Source of the DNA: Lepidostoma basale
Lineage: Eukaryota; Arthropoda; Insecta; Trichoptera; Lepidostomatidae
Assembly: GCA_022606425.2 (NCBI GenBank)
Contig: JAHDVF020000873.1
Coordinates: 1-64,000, forward strand
Length of the DNA: 64,000 nucleotides
Direction of reading: 5' to 3'
Under the pieces are notes generated by a model. The model searched no databases. It saw only the letters and a list, made by a program, of their open reading frames with translations, and had not been told where the DNA came from. Below are positions 33,801 to 41,159 of the stretch, in pieces (positions within the stretch are counted from its first letter, which is position 1; each line of letters starts with the position of its first letter). The position numbers and the translations under genes are program-made.

Positions 33801-36800
33801 GGTATTTTTATTATGAATGATACGGAAATTATAAATATAACGCTATATTACTGAATTATCGAAGTCGTGTTGATTTCTCTCACTCCTCACATGGCTGACA
33901 TTTAATATTTGATTGTGCCACATTTTCCACAGTCTTCCTCTATTTCTAGTTCCATTTACATCCGTAACATATAATTTTTTTACCCTTCCTATCATCATTC
34001 ATTCTTTCCGTTTGTCCAAACTATCTTAACGATCCTTTCATTATTTTGTTCATAACACCATCATTCGCACCGCATTCACTTCTTATATTTTCATTCGACA
34101 CTCTATTATACACAAAGTATCTACACATTCGTCTAAGAGATCTCATTTCTTCTTCTTCTTTTAATAGATCTGACGATCTGTGACACAGAAATCATATCTC
34201 GTCGGATGATGAGATCCAGCTGTCCCTCCTAGGCGGTCTTCCAGGTGGGCGGTGTCCGGAGGGGATTTCATAAGCGGCTGTATATGCAAGTCTGTCACCA
34301 TCCATTCGGGCTACATGGTCCCTCCAGTATCTTCTTCTGGATCTACTCCACTGAACGATATCCTCTGTTTCGCAAGTTTTTCTTATGTCTACGTTGCGGA
34401 CACGATCTCGGAGGGTTTTTCCAATAATTGATCTTAGGACCTTCATCTCCGATGTTCTTAGTAGTCCCTTGGTTCGCACAGTGTCGACCCGCGTCTCTAC
34501 AGCGTACGTCATGATAGGTCGCACGCATGTTTTATAGATCTCATTTCTACTACATTTATTCTACTTTCAGCCTTCTTTTGCCATTTCCAATATCAAAGTA
34601 TAAAATGTTAAAATATCAAAGTGTTTCCACCAAAACAATGGAGTATCTAAACTGATTTGATTGGATTTGACTAGTCTAGTGTAAAAGTGTCTGAATTTTG
34701 GAGCTCTACAATAACTAGGAATTATTAACCCTTATCAGAAGCTAGCTTTTGTATCTTTTGTGTGTGTTATTCTATCAATATTTAATTTTAAAAAGGCACT
34801 GTGTATGTTAATCGCTCCATTGGTAATATTCAACTGACAGAGTAATTACACGCAGATTCCACAGACATCAGGATTCAACATGATTCATACGACCACAACA
34901 ACAAGGTTCTGTTGTCACTTCAGAGGTGACTTACGTCCGGGTTAAAATCTTTCGAATTCCTATGAATCAATATCTAATTTGTTTACAGCTTCAAGAAGAA
35001 GGAATCGCTGACCAAGCACATGCGGACCCACTCCGGAGAGAGACCGTTCCAGTGCGATCGCTGCGACTACTCCGCAGCCACCAAGCATACCCTCAGCGTC
35101 CACATAAGGAAACATACAGGTCCACAATCTTGTTGACTAACTAACCACTACTACCTAACCTAACCACTATGCCTTTTGGTCCGGAACAGTTGACAGTTAG
35201 GATAAACTACCAAATATCTATCCTGACTTGTACATGGTGTCTCAAAAGAAAGTTTATATTATATTTAGTAGATAGATTAAAAAAAAAATAAGCGTTTTAT
35301 CAAAAAAATGTTTATTAATTATTAAAGCACACAATTTGGGAATTTATTTCTAATATAAATGAACTAACTAATTGAATGAACGACGACCTTCGTGGCCGAG
35401 TAGTAAGTGCATTGACTGCCCCCCTGAAGGTCCCGGGTTCGATTCCCGGCAATGGCAGTGTGATTGTCACACTGTCTTTGGTCTGGTGTAGAATTCATGT
35501 GACAATAAAATGACGGTATATTAGCTACCTATCACATACCACAAGAATCAATATAATATTGGCTAAAAAAATGTGTACATTAATTGGGTTCAAATGACCT
35601 GTTGTATATAAAAAGAAAGAAAAAAAATTGACACGATGTATGGTTGAGGAAGCGAGAGAAAAAATGTCAGGAAAGAAAAGTGTGTCAGTCCATTCTTTCT
35701 GCCTACCCCTTCGAGGAGACGGCGTGATGGTTAGTTAGTTAGTTTTTATTATTATTATTATTATTTTGTTGAATCGCTCTTTACATCATGACAGCATGAG
35801 CCAAATCGATGTAAAGGGTATTATAGCTATCATAGTGATTCTCGTAACATGTGATAGGTAGCTAATTTATCACCATTTTATTGTCACGTGAATTCTACAC
35901 CAAACCAATGACAGTGTGACAATCACGCTGCCCTCGCAACCATGAATCTTCGGAGCGGCAGTCAATGCACTTACCACTCTGCCACGAAGGTTCATTCAAT
36001 TAGTTTGTTCATTAAAATGGTGATATTATGAATGTTTCCAGTCACTTGTCTTCATTTATAAAAATAAAGTTATCTGTCAACAGGAGAGAAGCCGTATTCC
36101 TGCGACAAATGCAGCTTCCGCTGCTCCACCAAGGGCTATCTGAAGATCCATCTCAACAACCATCTCGGAATCAAACCTTTTTCCTGTCACCTCTGCCCTT
36201 ACAGGTACCAAATAACTAACTAACTAACATCGCTACGTCTCTTTTAACCCTTAACGTACCGTGTTCAAAACAAAACGCTCGCTCCCATGTGGTAAATTCA
36301 GTTTACCGCTAACTTTATCTAAATATCAAGCATATGCTCGATGAATCAAAATTTAATTTATGTCATCTTGTAGGGAATTTCATTAGGAATAGATCGATAT
36401 CTATAACATACATGGATTATTTGAAAAACATATCATTATTAATTTTTTTCTGGAACCATGCGATTTCTGATATGGAATGCGTCACAGCATACGAGCAACT
36501 GGACACCAGGTATAAACTTGTCTCCGCGCCGCGGCCGGCGGGGCGAGACTTTACGAGATTTTACGTATGATAAAGGCACCTAGGCAAAATGTATAGTACG
36601 TTCAAGACAACGAGTACGTATTAATATTTGTCCCTTTTGGTAAAGTGTTAATATTTTCACAGTTCTGATATTATTAAGTTGCGTTCTGCGTTTCCATCCA
36701 CAGTCGGTATTATTACGTACCTATTGAAAAAGCCAAAGATATAATTTATAATACGTTCAAAACAGCGAGTAAGTATTTGTCACTTTTGATAAAGTTGTAA

Positions 36801-39800
36801 ATATTAGCAAAACAAATTCTACCTTAACACGAATGAAGGTGAGGGCAGTCTTAGAAAATATTTTTTTTGGGATGAAGGAAGTAATTTTTTGCTTTTTTTT
36901 ATTACGAAATATTGAGAACACTTCAATGGAGGATTACAATTTTTTTTATAATATTAGGGTCCATAGGTTTTAAGAAAATCAACTTTAAATTGGCAGTGGA
37001 AACTCAATTGACCACATGGCAACGCGACGGTTAAAGATTACGCAGAAACAATGGACTTCCACACTGTTCTTTCTTGACATATATTCTGGTGTATTCAATG
37101 GCGCTGCCCGATTGATTATGGGGCAATAAAAATACTGTCATATTACGCCACTCTTGAAGGAACTTCACTGGTTTGAAATCCGGGAGCGAGTAAAATACAA
37201 ATTGTGTTTGACAGTGTTTAAGGCTCGACACCAGAGAGCGCCAGCGTATATATCCGACCTCTGCGTGACACCCATGCCAACGGAAAGGCAACGTTCACTC
37301 CGATCATTAGAAACAAGTGCAAACAACAAAACAATTCCAGTCAGAGCCAATAAAGCAAGTTTCTATGATCGTGCTTTCAACATTGCGGGTCCGTTGGCGT
37401 GGAATTGCCTCCATGTTAGTATTAAGTATGAGGATAGTGACGTTAAATTTAAGAAACTGCTAAAGACTACACTGTTCTGTCAGTCTTTTCCTAGTGCGAC
37501 CTTGGAGTAATTGATTTTACAAAACGGCACATTTAAAATATATTCTCTTGCTTCCTTATCATGCCCTTTGTGGCAGAGTTGCAAAAGCTACGACTGCCGG
37601 ACCGAAAGTCCCGGGTTTGAGTCCTGGCGATGACATTGTGATTGTCACACTGTCTTTAATTTTTGTTCTAGAATGAATGAATAAAGAATGGTAAAGAAAA
37701 TATTTATAAATGAAACTAAAAATAGAGGAAGTCCGAGGAAATGTGGCATGATCAAATCAATAAAATATTAAATATCGACGATGAGATGTATGAATTCTTA
37801 TTATTATTATTATCATTTTTATGTTGAATTACAGAACATAAATCAGTAAAGAGCGAGCCAAATTGATGTAAAGGGTATAGCTATCATATTGATTCTCATG
37901 ACATGTAAAAGGTAGCTAGTCTATTGTCATTTTAGGGAGAAAATAATTCATCTCATACGGAATTTTTCAATCAGAACCTTTTCTTATAAATTCAGGGGTG
38001 CCACAAGGTTCAAATCTAGGCCCACTCCTCTTCACCATCTTCATAAATGATATTGCGAAGGTGATAAACTTCTTGCGATTTCTTTTATTTGCCGATGATC
38101 TGAAATTATTCCTAGAAATTAACAATCTTGACGACTGTCTACACCTCCAGTCGGACATTGATAATATTGTTGACTGGAGTCACTGTAATCAAATGTCTGT
38201 TATTATATTTGTTTTATTTTTTATACCAGGGCCGTAGACTCCTCGAAGATGCTCGCACACAAGCGGAACAGGCACGGAGAATGTTCCGGAACATCCCGGA
38301 ACTCTGATGATTATCCCCAGACTGTGGAACAATCTAGTAAGTTGATTCCTTCCTTTGAAACTCTGAAGCTATTGCTCCAAATGTCGGAAGAATGCCTCAG
38401 CTGTTATAACTGCTTACACCAAATATTAGAAGATTAGTTGAGCCAAAGCGTTGCCCCAGTACAAATTTCGGGGATCGAGCGTTTGCGGTAGCTGGTCCAT
38501 CAGCTTGGAACAATCTTCCTTCACACCTCGGATGCATAAATTATCCGACAGACTTCAGATCTAAGCTGAAAACCCATATTTTTCATATTTCATACCCAAT
38601 TTAAAACTTGCATATTTTGTTCTATTATACTTTCTAATGGATTGCGAATATCAATCAGATGCAGCGTTCACATTTAGATTTAAAACACGTCTTAATGCGC
38701 CCTTGAGGTGATTACATCACAAAAACTTATTATTATTATTATTATTATTTATAAACAAACCAGTTCATCTTTATAAACCAGGTGTATGCATAAGTTTTTG
38801 CCGGTTTCTGTGGTAAAGAAAACACATAATTTTCAAGGGAAATTGATATTTTGTTTATTCAAAATATTGGCCATATGCTTCTACACACTTCGCCCATCTT
38901 TCAGGTAAGTTATGAATACCATGCCTGAAAAACTGTTTGTCTTTTGCAGCAAATCATTTGTCAAGCCATTTACCAACTTCCTCGAAATTGCTGAAGTGCT
39001 GCTCATCGAGCGCGTGCCACATTGATGCGAAGAGGTGATAGTCAGATGGCGCCAGGTCGGGGGAGTACGGCGGGTGTCTTACTGGTTTCGCTGTGTGAGG
39101 TGGCAAGTTGTCGTGTAACAAAATCACTTTGCCACATTGATGCGAAGAGGTGATAGTCAGATGGCGCCAGGTCGGGGGAGTACGGCGGGTGTCTTACTGG
39201 TTTCGCTGTGCGAGGTGGCAAGTTGTCGTGTAACAAAATCACTTTACCACATTGATGCGAAGAGGTGATAGTCAGATGGCGCCAGGTCGGGGGAGTACGG
39301 CGGGTGTCTTACTGGTTTCGCTGTGTGAGGTGGTAAGTTGTCGTGTAACAAAATCACTTTGCCATGTCTTCTGGCCCTTTCTGGTTGTCTTTCGATCAAC
39401 GCGTGATTTAAATTAATCATTTGTTGGCGATAGGGTTGTGCATTCACGGTTTCGCCTGACTCTTATTATCTCTGCACTGTGCTTTGTCAGAGTGGCAGTT
39501 TCAAGACCATATGTGCTTACTGTACAACAATGAATTAGTCCACATCAATTAGCTTAAATACCATATTCTTCTCCTTTAATTTGTGTATATAAACAACAAT
39601 GCGCTTGATTCTCGCTACATTTGATAATGTCTTAGCATGGCGAAACATGTAATTTCCATAAATTATAATAAAACTTCTAGAAAACAGATGTTTTCATTCG
39701 TATTACTTATTAAAATTCTGTCTTTCCAGATGAGTGGTTCGCATGCGAAATTTGCTCTAAACGTTTTGCATCTGAACCGTCGTGCAAACGTCACGTCAGC

Positions 39801-41107
39801 CGCCATCACCCGACTGCGATGGCGTGTCAGGATTGCGACTATACGACCAACGTCGGCAGGGATTTCAAACGTCATGTCAAAACTCACGACAAGGGCCACA
39901 TCTGCGGCATTTGTAACTACAGGTAATCTTTTATAACTTACAAACTAAACATTTGCATTTACAATTTGCAAGTCTTAGTGTCAAGGATGTATGCGGCATG
40001 CAAAAAGAGTGACTTGGTGATGAATGTGTCTAAATCTAAAGTGATGGTTTTCGAGAAAGAAGAATGTATGACGATTTGTGATATAAGTGCGATGGGCGAG
40101 AAATTGGAGCAAGTTACTGAATTTACGTATCTGGGAAGCATGTTTACAAGAGACGGAAAAATGGAGAAAGACATCGAAAGGAGGGTTGGTGCTGGGAATA
40201 AAATAAATGGCGCACTCAAAGTCATTACTGCAAATAGAAATATATCCACAGAAGCAAAGATGGCAGTACACAATGGAGTTCTAGTGCCAACCCTCATCTA
40301 TGGAAGTGAAGCTTGGAGCTGGCAAAAGAAGGATAAAAGCAGGATAAACGCCTTAGAAATGAGATCACTAAGAAAAATGTGTGGGAAAACTTTGTATGAT
40401 AGAATACCGAACGATGAAATAAGAGAGAAATGTAAGGCAGATGACTGCATCATGGATACAATTAAAAAAAAGGATCCCAGAGATGGTTCGGACATATGGA
40501 ACGAATGGATGAGAGTAGAACGGTTAAAAAGTTGTACACAAGCAGCGTGAGTGGGAAAAGAAGCCGAGGACGACCGAGGAAAACATGGCATGACCAAATT
40601 AATCAATTAATAAAAGGCGGCCATATTCGAAGTCGGAATAATGGACGTGCGTGCATGGTATGATGTATGTATGCAGAGGAATCATCATTTACATACAGTT
40701 TTTACGTTTTTTGGTTTGTTTTATTCGTTACAAACTTGTCAACATTTACATTTTACCTCCATTTGTTTTTTTTCTCAGTTACTTAGAAAACGTAAAATAG
40801 GGGTTTCACTGTAATTTAATAACGCATTCACATTTTCAGAACATCGCAATCTTCGGTCTTCGTGAAACACATGGAACGACACCGCACCGAAGGTCCAGGA
40901 GCAGCCAATGGAGGACAAGTCTCGTCTGCTGCCGATGACAATCAGTATTCCGCCGTTCCCGTCATACTCAACATACCGGCGAATCCAAGACTCGGAAATT
41001 ACGGCCCGTCACAAATCGCCGGAGATGAACGGCACGGACAAGACATTCAGACATTCCAAAACGTACAATTTCAAAATTGTAAGAATTCAGATTTTTGGAA
41101 TACTTAA
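21726..41107 (+). CDS. Ten-finger C2H2 zinc-finger protein gene, 10 exons, 686 aa
   Basis: Exons are 21726-21819, 24513-24679, 25340-25749, 28789-28878, 31178-31657, 34989-35119, 36084-36204, 38230-38336, 39730-39922 and 40840-41107. They total 2061 nt with consistent phases and GT-AG introns.

The product has an acidic start (METFDSPNVDSARD), a very basic helical exon 2, and ten C2H2 fingers. Fingers 1-3 sit together. Finger 4 follows a Ser/Thr/Asn-rich linker in exon 5. Fingers 5-10 follow, joined by HTGEKPYSC-like or longer linkers. Expected role: nuclear, sequence-specific DNA binding. I cannot name an orthologue; the CDY-type fingers recall REST/ZFX-like proteins only loosely.

The start codon has a good context (ACAATGG). 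Introns are packed with LINEs, SINEs, mariner and piggyBac-like elements, yet the exons are intact. Confidence 0.88.
22480..23280 (-). mobile_element. LINE-A copy with a 258-codon open frame (intron 1)
   Basis: The minus frame 22485-23261 is open for 258 codons, from MSSMYEVCKRYDLMMNVNKS through [34 protein letters not shown] and [15 protein letters not shown] to SAYPSGESA. It is 5' truncated, lacking the endonuclease and most of the RT. Among the least decayed LINE-A copies here. Confidence 0.88.
23390..23990 (+). mobile_element. LINE-D2 fragment (intron 1)
   Basis: The frame 23395-23844 reads YNMIISISKTKCMTFSRNQL, SSNDLPREVRSQVDKAAAVA and [21 protein letters not shown] stop follows RNTAIR. 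It is a widespread insect LINE C-terminal region, related to LINE-D. A second copy is at 49.5 kb. Confidence 0.8.
24030..24340 (+). mobile_element. LINE-A 3' fragment (end of intron 1)
   Basis: The frame 24157-24411 carries [20 protein letters not shown] and [12 protein letters not shown]. It ends about 170 nt before exon 2. Confidence 0.8.
24513..24679 (+). CDS. Zinc-finger gene exon 2
   Basis: The acceptor is TTATGTTACAG. The exon encodes an Arg/Lys/Leu-rich helical stretch (RKQLKQYRLSNIALKKRIR) ending SLFKKL at donor GTAAGC, phase 0. It may be a coiled coil. Confidence 0.75.
24710..25240 (+). mobile_element. LINE-B fragment fused to a Jockey-like fragment (intron 2)
   Basis: LINE-B sequence (RKAWHDHINQILNGGRIRSQ) to about 24845 runs straight into sequence homologous to the element at 41.2 kb (VLRVLYNALVRSRLQSGS, then GSYPWLYLTAFILGMLGTNS). 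Frameshifts are present. Confidence 0.7.
25340..25749 (+). CDS. Zinc-finger gene exon 3, fingers 1-2 and first half of 3
   Basis: An acidic/polar leader precedes finger 1 (CDRC to HLRRH), a TGERPFSC linker, finger 2 (CKFC to HAAKH) and the CDQCTF half of finger 3. Donor GTGAGT, phase 2. Confidence 0.9.
25775..26820 (-). mobile_element. LINE-E copy with reverse-transcriptase motif (intron 3)
   Basis: The minus frames 25909-26385 and 26423-26818 encode, in order, NIRYADDTVLLAESVSDLQD (RT catalytic YADD), YLGSILMQSLDPDVEIKCRI, LLYGCEMWTLKVNSMNRLEA, HRRMLRVPWTDMVTN and HLGHILRGEKYHLLQL. It is a separate endonuclease/RT LINE family, broken by frameshifts. Confidence 0.8.
26821..27850 (-). mobile_element. 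RTE-X-like LINE split by a LINE-A insertion (intron 3)
   Basis: The outer parts 26821-27055 and 27616-27850 encode, on the minus strand, the segments seen intact at 55.3-55.8 kb: [45 protein letters not shown] and [10 protein letters not shown]. The middle is the LINE-A insertion at 27056-27615. Confidence 0.8.
27056..27615 (-). mobile_element. LINE-A insertion with exact 14-bp target-site duplication
   Basis: A 5'-truncated LINE-A copy of 560 bp, with its TAAC-repeat (minus-sense tail) at the left. It is flanked by TGCATCCAGTGACT at 27042-27055 and again at 27616-27629. Truncation plus a target-site duplication is the mark of target-primed reverse transcription. Confidence 0.92.
28024..28660. 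repeat. Two direct repeats of about 120 bp flanking a 400-bp unit (intron 3)
   Basis: The stretch at 28030-28145 (GTTTCCAGTTTGTTTCTTCG to AAATATTTGTAAA) recurs at 28545-28662 with few changes. Between them lies GTATAAAATAGG, an AATAAA, and sequence with no frame. This could be a small unit flanked by terminal repeats or a tandem duplication. I cannot assign a class. Confidence 0.55.
28789..28878 (+). CDS. Zinc-finger gene exon 4, second half of finger 3
   Basis: The acceptor is TAATTTTCAG. It encodes TYRADMLFNHRQKH, completing finger 3 with correct C-x2-C-x12-H-x3-H spacing, then a short linker. Donor GTAGGC, phase 2. At 90 nt it is easily missed. Confidence 0.88.
28946..29220. repeat. Foldback element with 101-bp inverted arms (intron 4)
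   Basis: The arms 28946-29046 and 29120-29220 are reverse complements with a single mismatch, separated by 73 nt. Arm sequence starts AAGGATTAATTTTTAT and includes GGTCATAAGTCCTGTAAACA. Parts of the same arm occur at 28425-28560 and 59113-59275. It lies 67 nt after the exon 4 donor. Confidence 0.85.
29295..29905 (-). mobile_element. LINE-A fragment joined to LINE-B fragment (intron 4)
   Basis: The minus frame 29437-29721 has MDEGRMVKKIYTSSVNGKRS and GRVRSRNNRRACMSRCVN. The left part, 29295-29455, is decayed LINE-A. Confidence 0.7.
30030..30790 (+). mobile_element. LINE-A copy with a 240-codon open frame (intron 4)
   Basis: An open frame from [16 protein letters not shown] through [37 protein letters not shown] and [19 protein letters not shown] to SAYPFGETA, then a GTTA-repeat tail. 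It is intact over this part, 5' truncated, and a recent insertion by its similarity to the copy at 59.8 kb. Confidence 0.9.
31040..31115 (+). other. Hammerhead-like motif, possible Penelope-like element relic (intron 4)
   Basis: The sequence CTGAAGATG, a perfect small stem GAGG-TAT-CCTC, then TGAAAC follows the order of the hammerhead core (CUGANGA, stem II, GAAA). Such motifs occur in the terminal repeats of Penelope-like elements. Stems I and III and the cleavage site could not be placed with confidence. Confidence 0.3.
31178..31657 (+). CDS. Zinc-finger gene exon 5, linker and first half of finger 4
   Basis: The acceptor is TTGTTTTCAG. It encodes a 150-residue Ser/Thr/Asn-rich linker, including a lone CVAC pair, then WICEACGL, the first half of finger 4. 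Donor GTAAGT, phase 2. Confidence 0.88.
31700..32230 (+). mobile_element. LINE-A fragment (intron 5)
   Basis: Starts just after the exon 5 donor with [20 protein letters not shown] and [20 protein letters not shown]. It is then broken, and ends in the family 3' sequence and a GTTA tail. Confidence 0.82.
32600..33105 (+). mobile_element. CR1/L2-like LINE C-terminus (intron 5)
   Basis: The frame 32489-32941 contains [40 protein letters not shown] and KLKTHLFHISYPI. It is the best preserved of this family in the window. Confidence 0.8.
33200..33765 (-). mobile_element. Jockey-like LINE fragment with TTGAATTGAATT-type tail (intron 5)
   Basis: On the minus strand it carries YPWLYPTDFLLGMLDYQSLE and LFVPDNYLRQRQHRLFHLP, with the repeat tail at 33205-33230. 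Same family as 41.2 kb. Confidence 0.7.
33850..34610 (-). mobile_element. LINE-A copy split by a LINE-D insertion (intron 5)
   Basis: LINE-A minus-sense sequence at 33850-34150 resumes at 34536-34610. The interruption is LINE-D with a target-site duplication. Confidence 0.8.
34151..34535 (-). mobile_element. LINE-D insertion with 13-bp target-site duplication
   Basis: 385 bp. AGATCTCATTTCT occurs at 34138-34150 and again at 34536-34548. The minus frame 34192-34524 encodes [36 protein letters not shown] and [17 protein letters not shown]. The 3' end (left) is a TTC run, so the element tail is a GAA repeat. Confidence 0.9.
34989..35119 (+). CDS. Zinc-finger gene exon 6, fingers 4 (second half) and 5
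   Basis: FKKKESLTKHMRTH completes finger 4. The SGERPFQC linker and finger 5 (CDRCDY to HIRKH) follow. It ends at ACAG before GTCCAC, a weak donor. The next exon restores TGEKPYSC exactly, which supports it. Phase 1. Confidence 0.85.
35378..35575 (+). mobile_element. tRNA-derived SINE, plus orientation (intron 6)
   Basis: The A box TGGCCGAGTAGTAAG and B box GGGTTCGATTCCCGG are followed by GTGATTGTCACACTGTCT and the conserved body. The 3' end is degraded. Confidence 0.85.
35610..35747 (+). mobile_element. LINE-A 3' end fragment (intron 6)
   Basis: The last 100 bp of LINE-A (GAGGAAGCGAGAGAAA to GACGGCGTGATGG) and a GTTA-repeat tail. It abuts the ATT-repeat tail of the next SINE. Confidence 0.75.
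35748..35995 (-). mobile_element. tRNA-derived SINE, minus orientation (intron 6)
   Basis: The ATT-repeat tail at 35748-35765, then the full body and the head with the A-box complement CTCTGCCACGAAGG. The B-box region is partly deleted. It forms an inverted pair with the SINE at 35378-35575. Confidence 0.82.
36084..36204 (+). CDS. Zinc-finger gene exon 7, finger 6 and first half of 7
   Basis: The acceptor is CTGTCAACAG. EKPYSCDKCSFRC to HLNNH is finger 6, then CHLCPY starts finger 7. Donor GTACCA, phase 2. A piggyBac-like MITE begins 40 nt downstream. Confidence 0.88.
36244..37034 (+). mobile_element. piggyBac-like MITE, copy 2 (intron 7)
   Basis: 791 bp with TTAA at 36244-36247 and at 37031-37034. 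Internal sequence is nearly the same as copies 1 and 3. It contains a GC-rich hairpin (CCGCGCCGCGGCCGGCGGGG) near position 300 of the element. Confidence 0.85.
37085..37560 (+). mobile_element. CR1/L2-like LINE C-terminus, divergent subfamily (intron 7)
   Basis: The frame 37154-37510 has MKELHWFEIRERVKYKLCLT, RAPAYISDLCV and FYDRAFNIAGPLAWNCLHVS. It is the plus-strand source of the fragments at 16.6 and 63.4 kb. Confidence 0.78.
37566..37670 (+). mobile_element. Degraded SINE head (intron 7)
   Basis: The A-box region TGGCAGAGTTGCAAAAGC and B box CGGGTTTGAGTCCTGG are followed by GTGATTGTCACACTGTCT. Confidence 0.65.
37671..37935. mobile_element. LINE-A fragment (+) followed by SINE tail fragment (-) (intron 7)
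   Basis: 37671-37795 is decayed LINE-A. 37797-37935 is the SINE tail and body in minus sense (ATT repeat, then AATTGATGTAAAGGGTAT). Confidence 0.6.
37940..38205 (+). mobile_element. Reverse-transcriptase fragment (Jockey/CR1 type) next to exon 8
   Basis: The frame reads GVPQGSNLGPLLFTIFINDI and FLLFADDLKLFLEINNLDDC. The GVPQGS and FADD motifs are the RT core of Jockey/CR1-like LINEs. It stops 25 nt before exon 8. Confidence 0.82.
38230..38336 (+). CDS. Zinc-finger gene exon 8, second half of finger 7
   Basis: The acceptor is TTTTTTATACCAG. AVDSSKMLAHKRNRH completes finger 7 (H-x4-H), then a polar linker to VEQS. Donor GTAAGT, phase 1. Decayed reverse-transcriptase sequence lies 25 nt upstream of the exon. 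Confidence 0.85.
38425..38755 (+). mobile_element. CR1/L2-like LINE 3' fragment (intron 8)
   Basis: The nucleotide match to 32760-33100 ([20 protein letters not shown] region) begins about 90 nt after the exon 8 donor. Small deletions are present. Confidence 0.75.
38778..39470 (-). mobile_element. mariner element, truncated, with internal triplication (intron 8)
   Basis: The left terminus is CCAGGTGTATGCATAAGTTT. The minus frames include KVILLHDNLPPHTAKPV and [18 protein letters not shown], the region around the second and third catalytic acidic residues of mariner transposases. The N-terminal part and right terminus are missing. A shorter copy with the same terminus is at 56829. Confidence 0.85.
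39016..39360. repeat. Three tandem copies of a 115-bp transposase segment
   Basis: Units start at 39016, 39131 and 39246 and are about 97% alike. 115 is not a multiple of three, so each join shifts the transposase frame. The duplication is internal to the mariner copy. Confidence 0.9.
39730..39922 (+). CDS. Zinc-finger gene exon 9, fingers 8, 9 and first half of 10
   Basis: The acceptor is GTCTTTCCAG. CEICSKRF to HVSRH is finger 8, CQDCDYTT to HVKTH is finger 9, and CGICNY starts finger 10. Donor GTAATC, phase 2. Confidence 0.88.
39960..40680 (+). mobile_element. LINE-B copy (intron 9)
   Basis: The frame 39966-40550 reads [58 protein letters not shown] and CGKTLYDRIPNDEIREKCKA. A frameshift at the KKGSLRWFG site follows. 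It starts 40 nt after the exon 9 donor. Confidence 0.85.
40840..41107 (+). CDS. Zinc-finger gene exon 10 (terminal)
   Basis: The acceptor is CACATTTTCAG. TSQSSVFVKHMERH completes finger 10. A polar tail of about 70 residues ends NSDFWNT and stop. No canonical AATAAA was seen within the next 60 nt. Confidence 0.85.
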
Positions 41108-41159
41108 AGAGGTCCATTTAAAACTTGAATCGGATGTAATATATATCTTAATATATAAT

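Noticed and set aside
35385..35460. tRNA gene on the plus strand
   Set aside because: Same SINE family as above; it runs into the GTGATTGTCACACTGTC body, not a tRNA 3' end.
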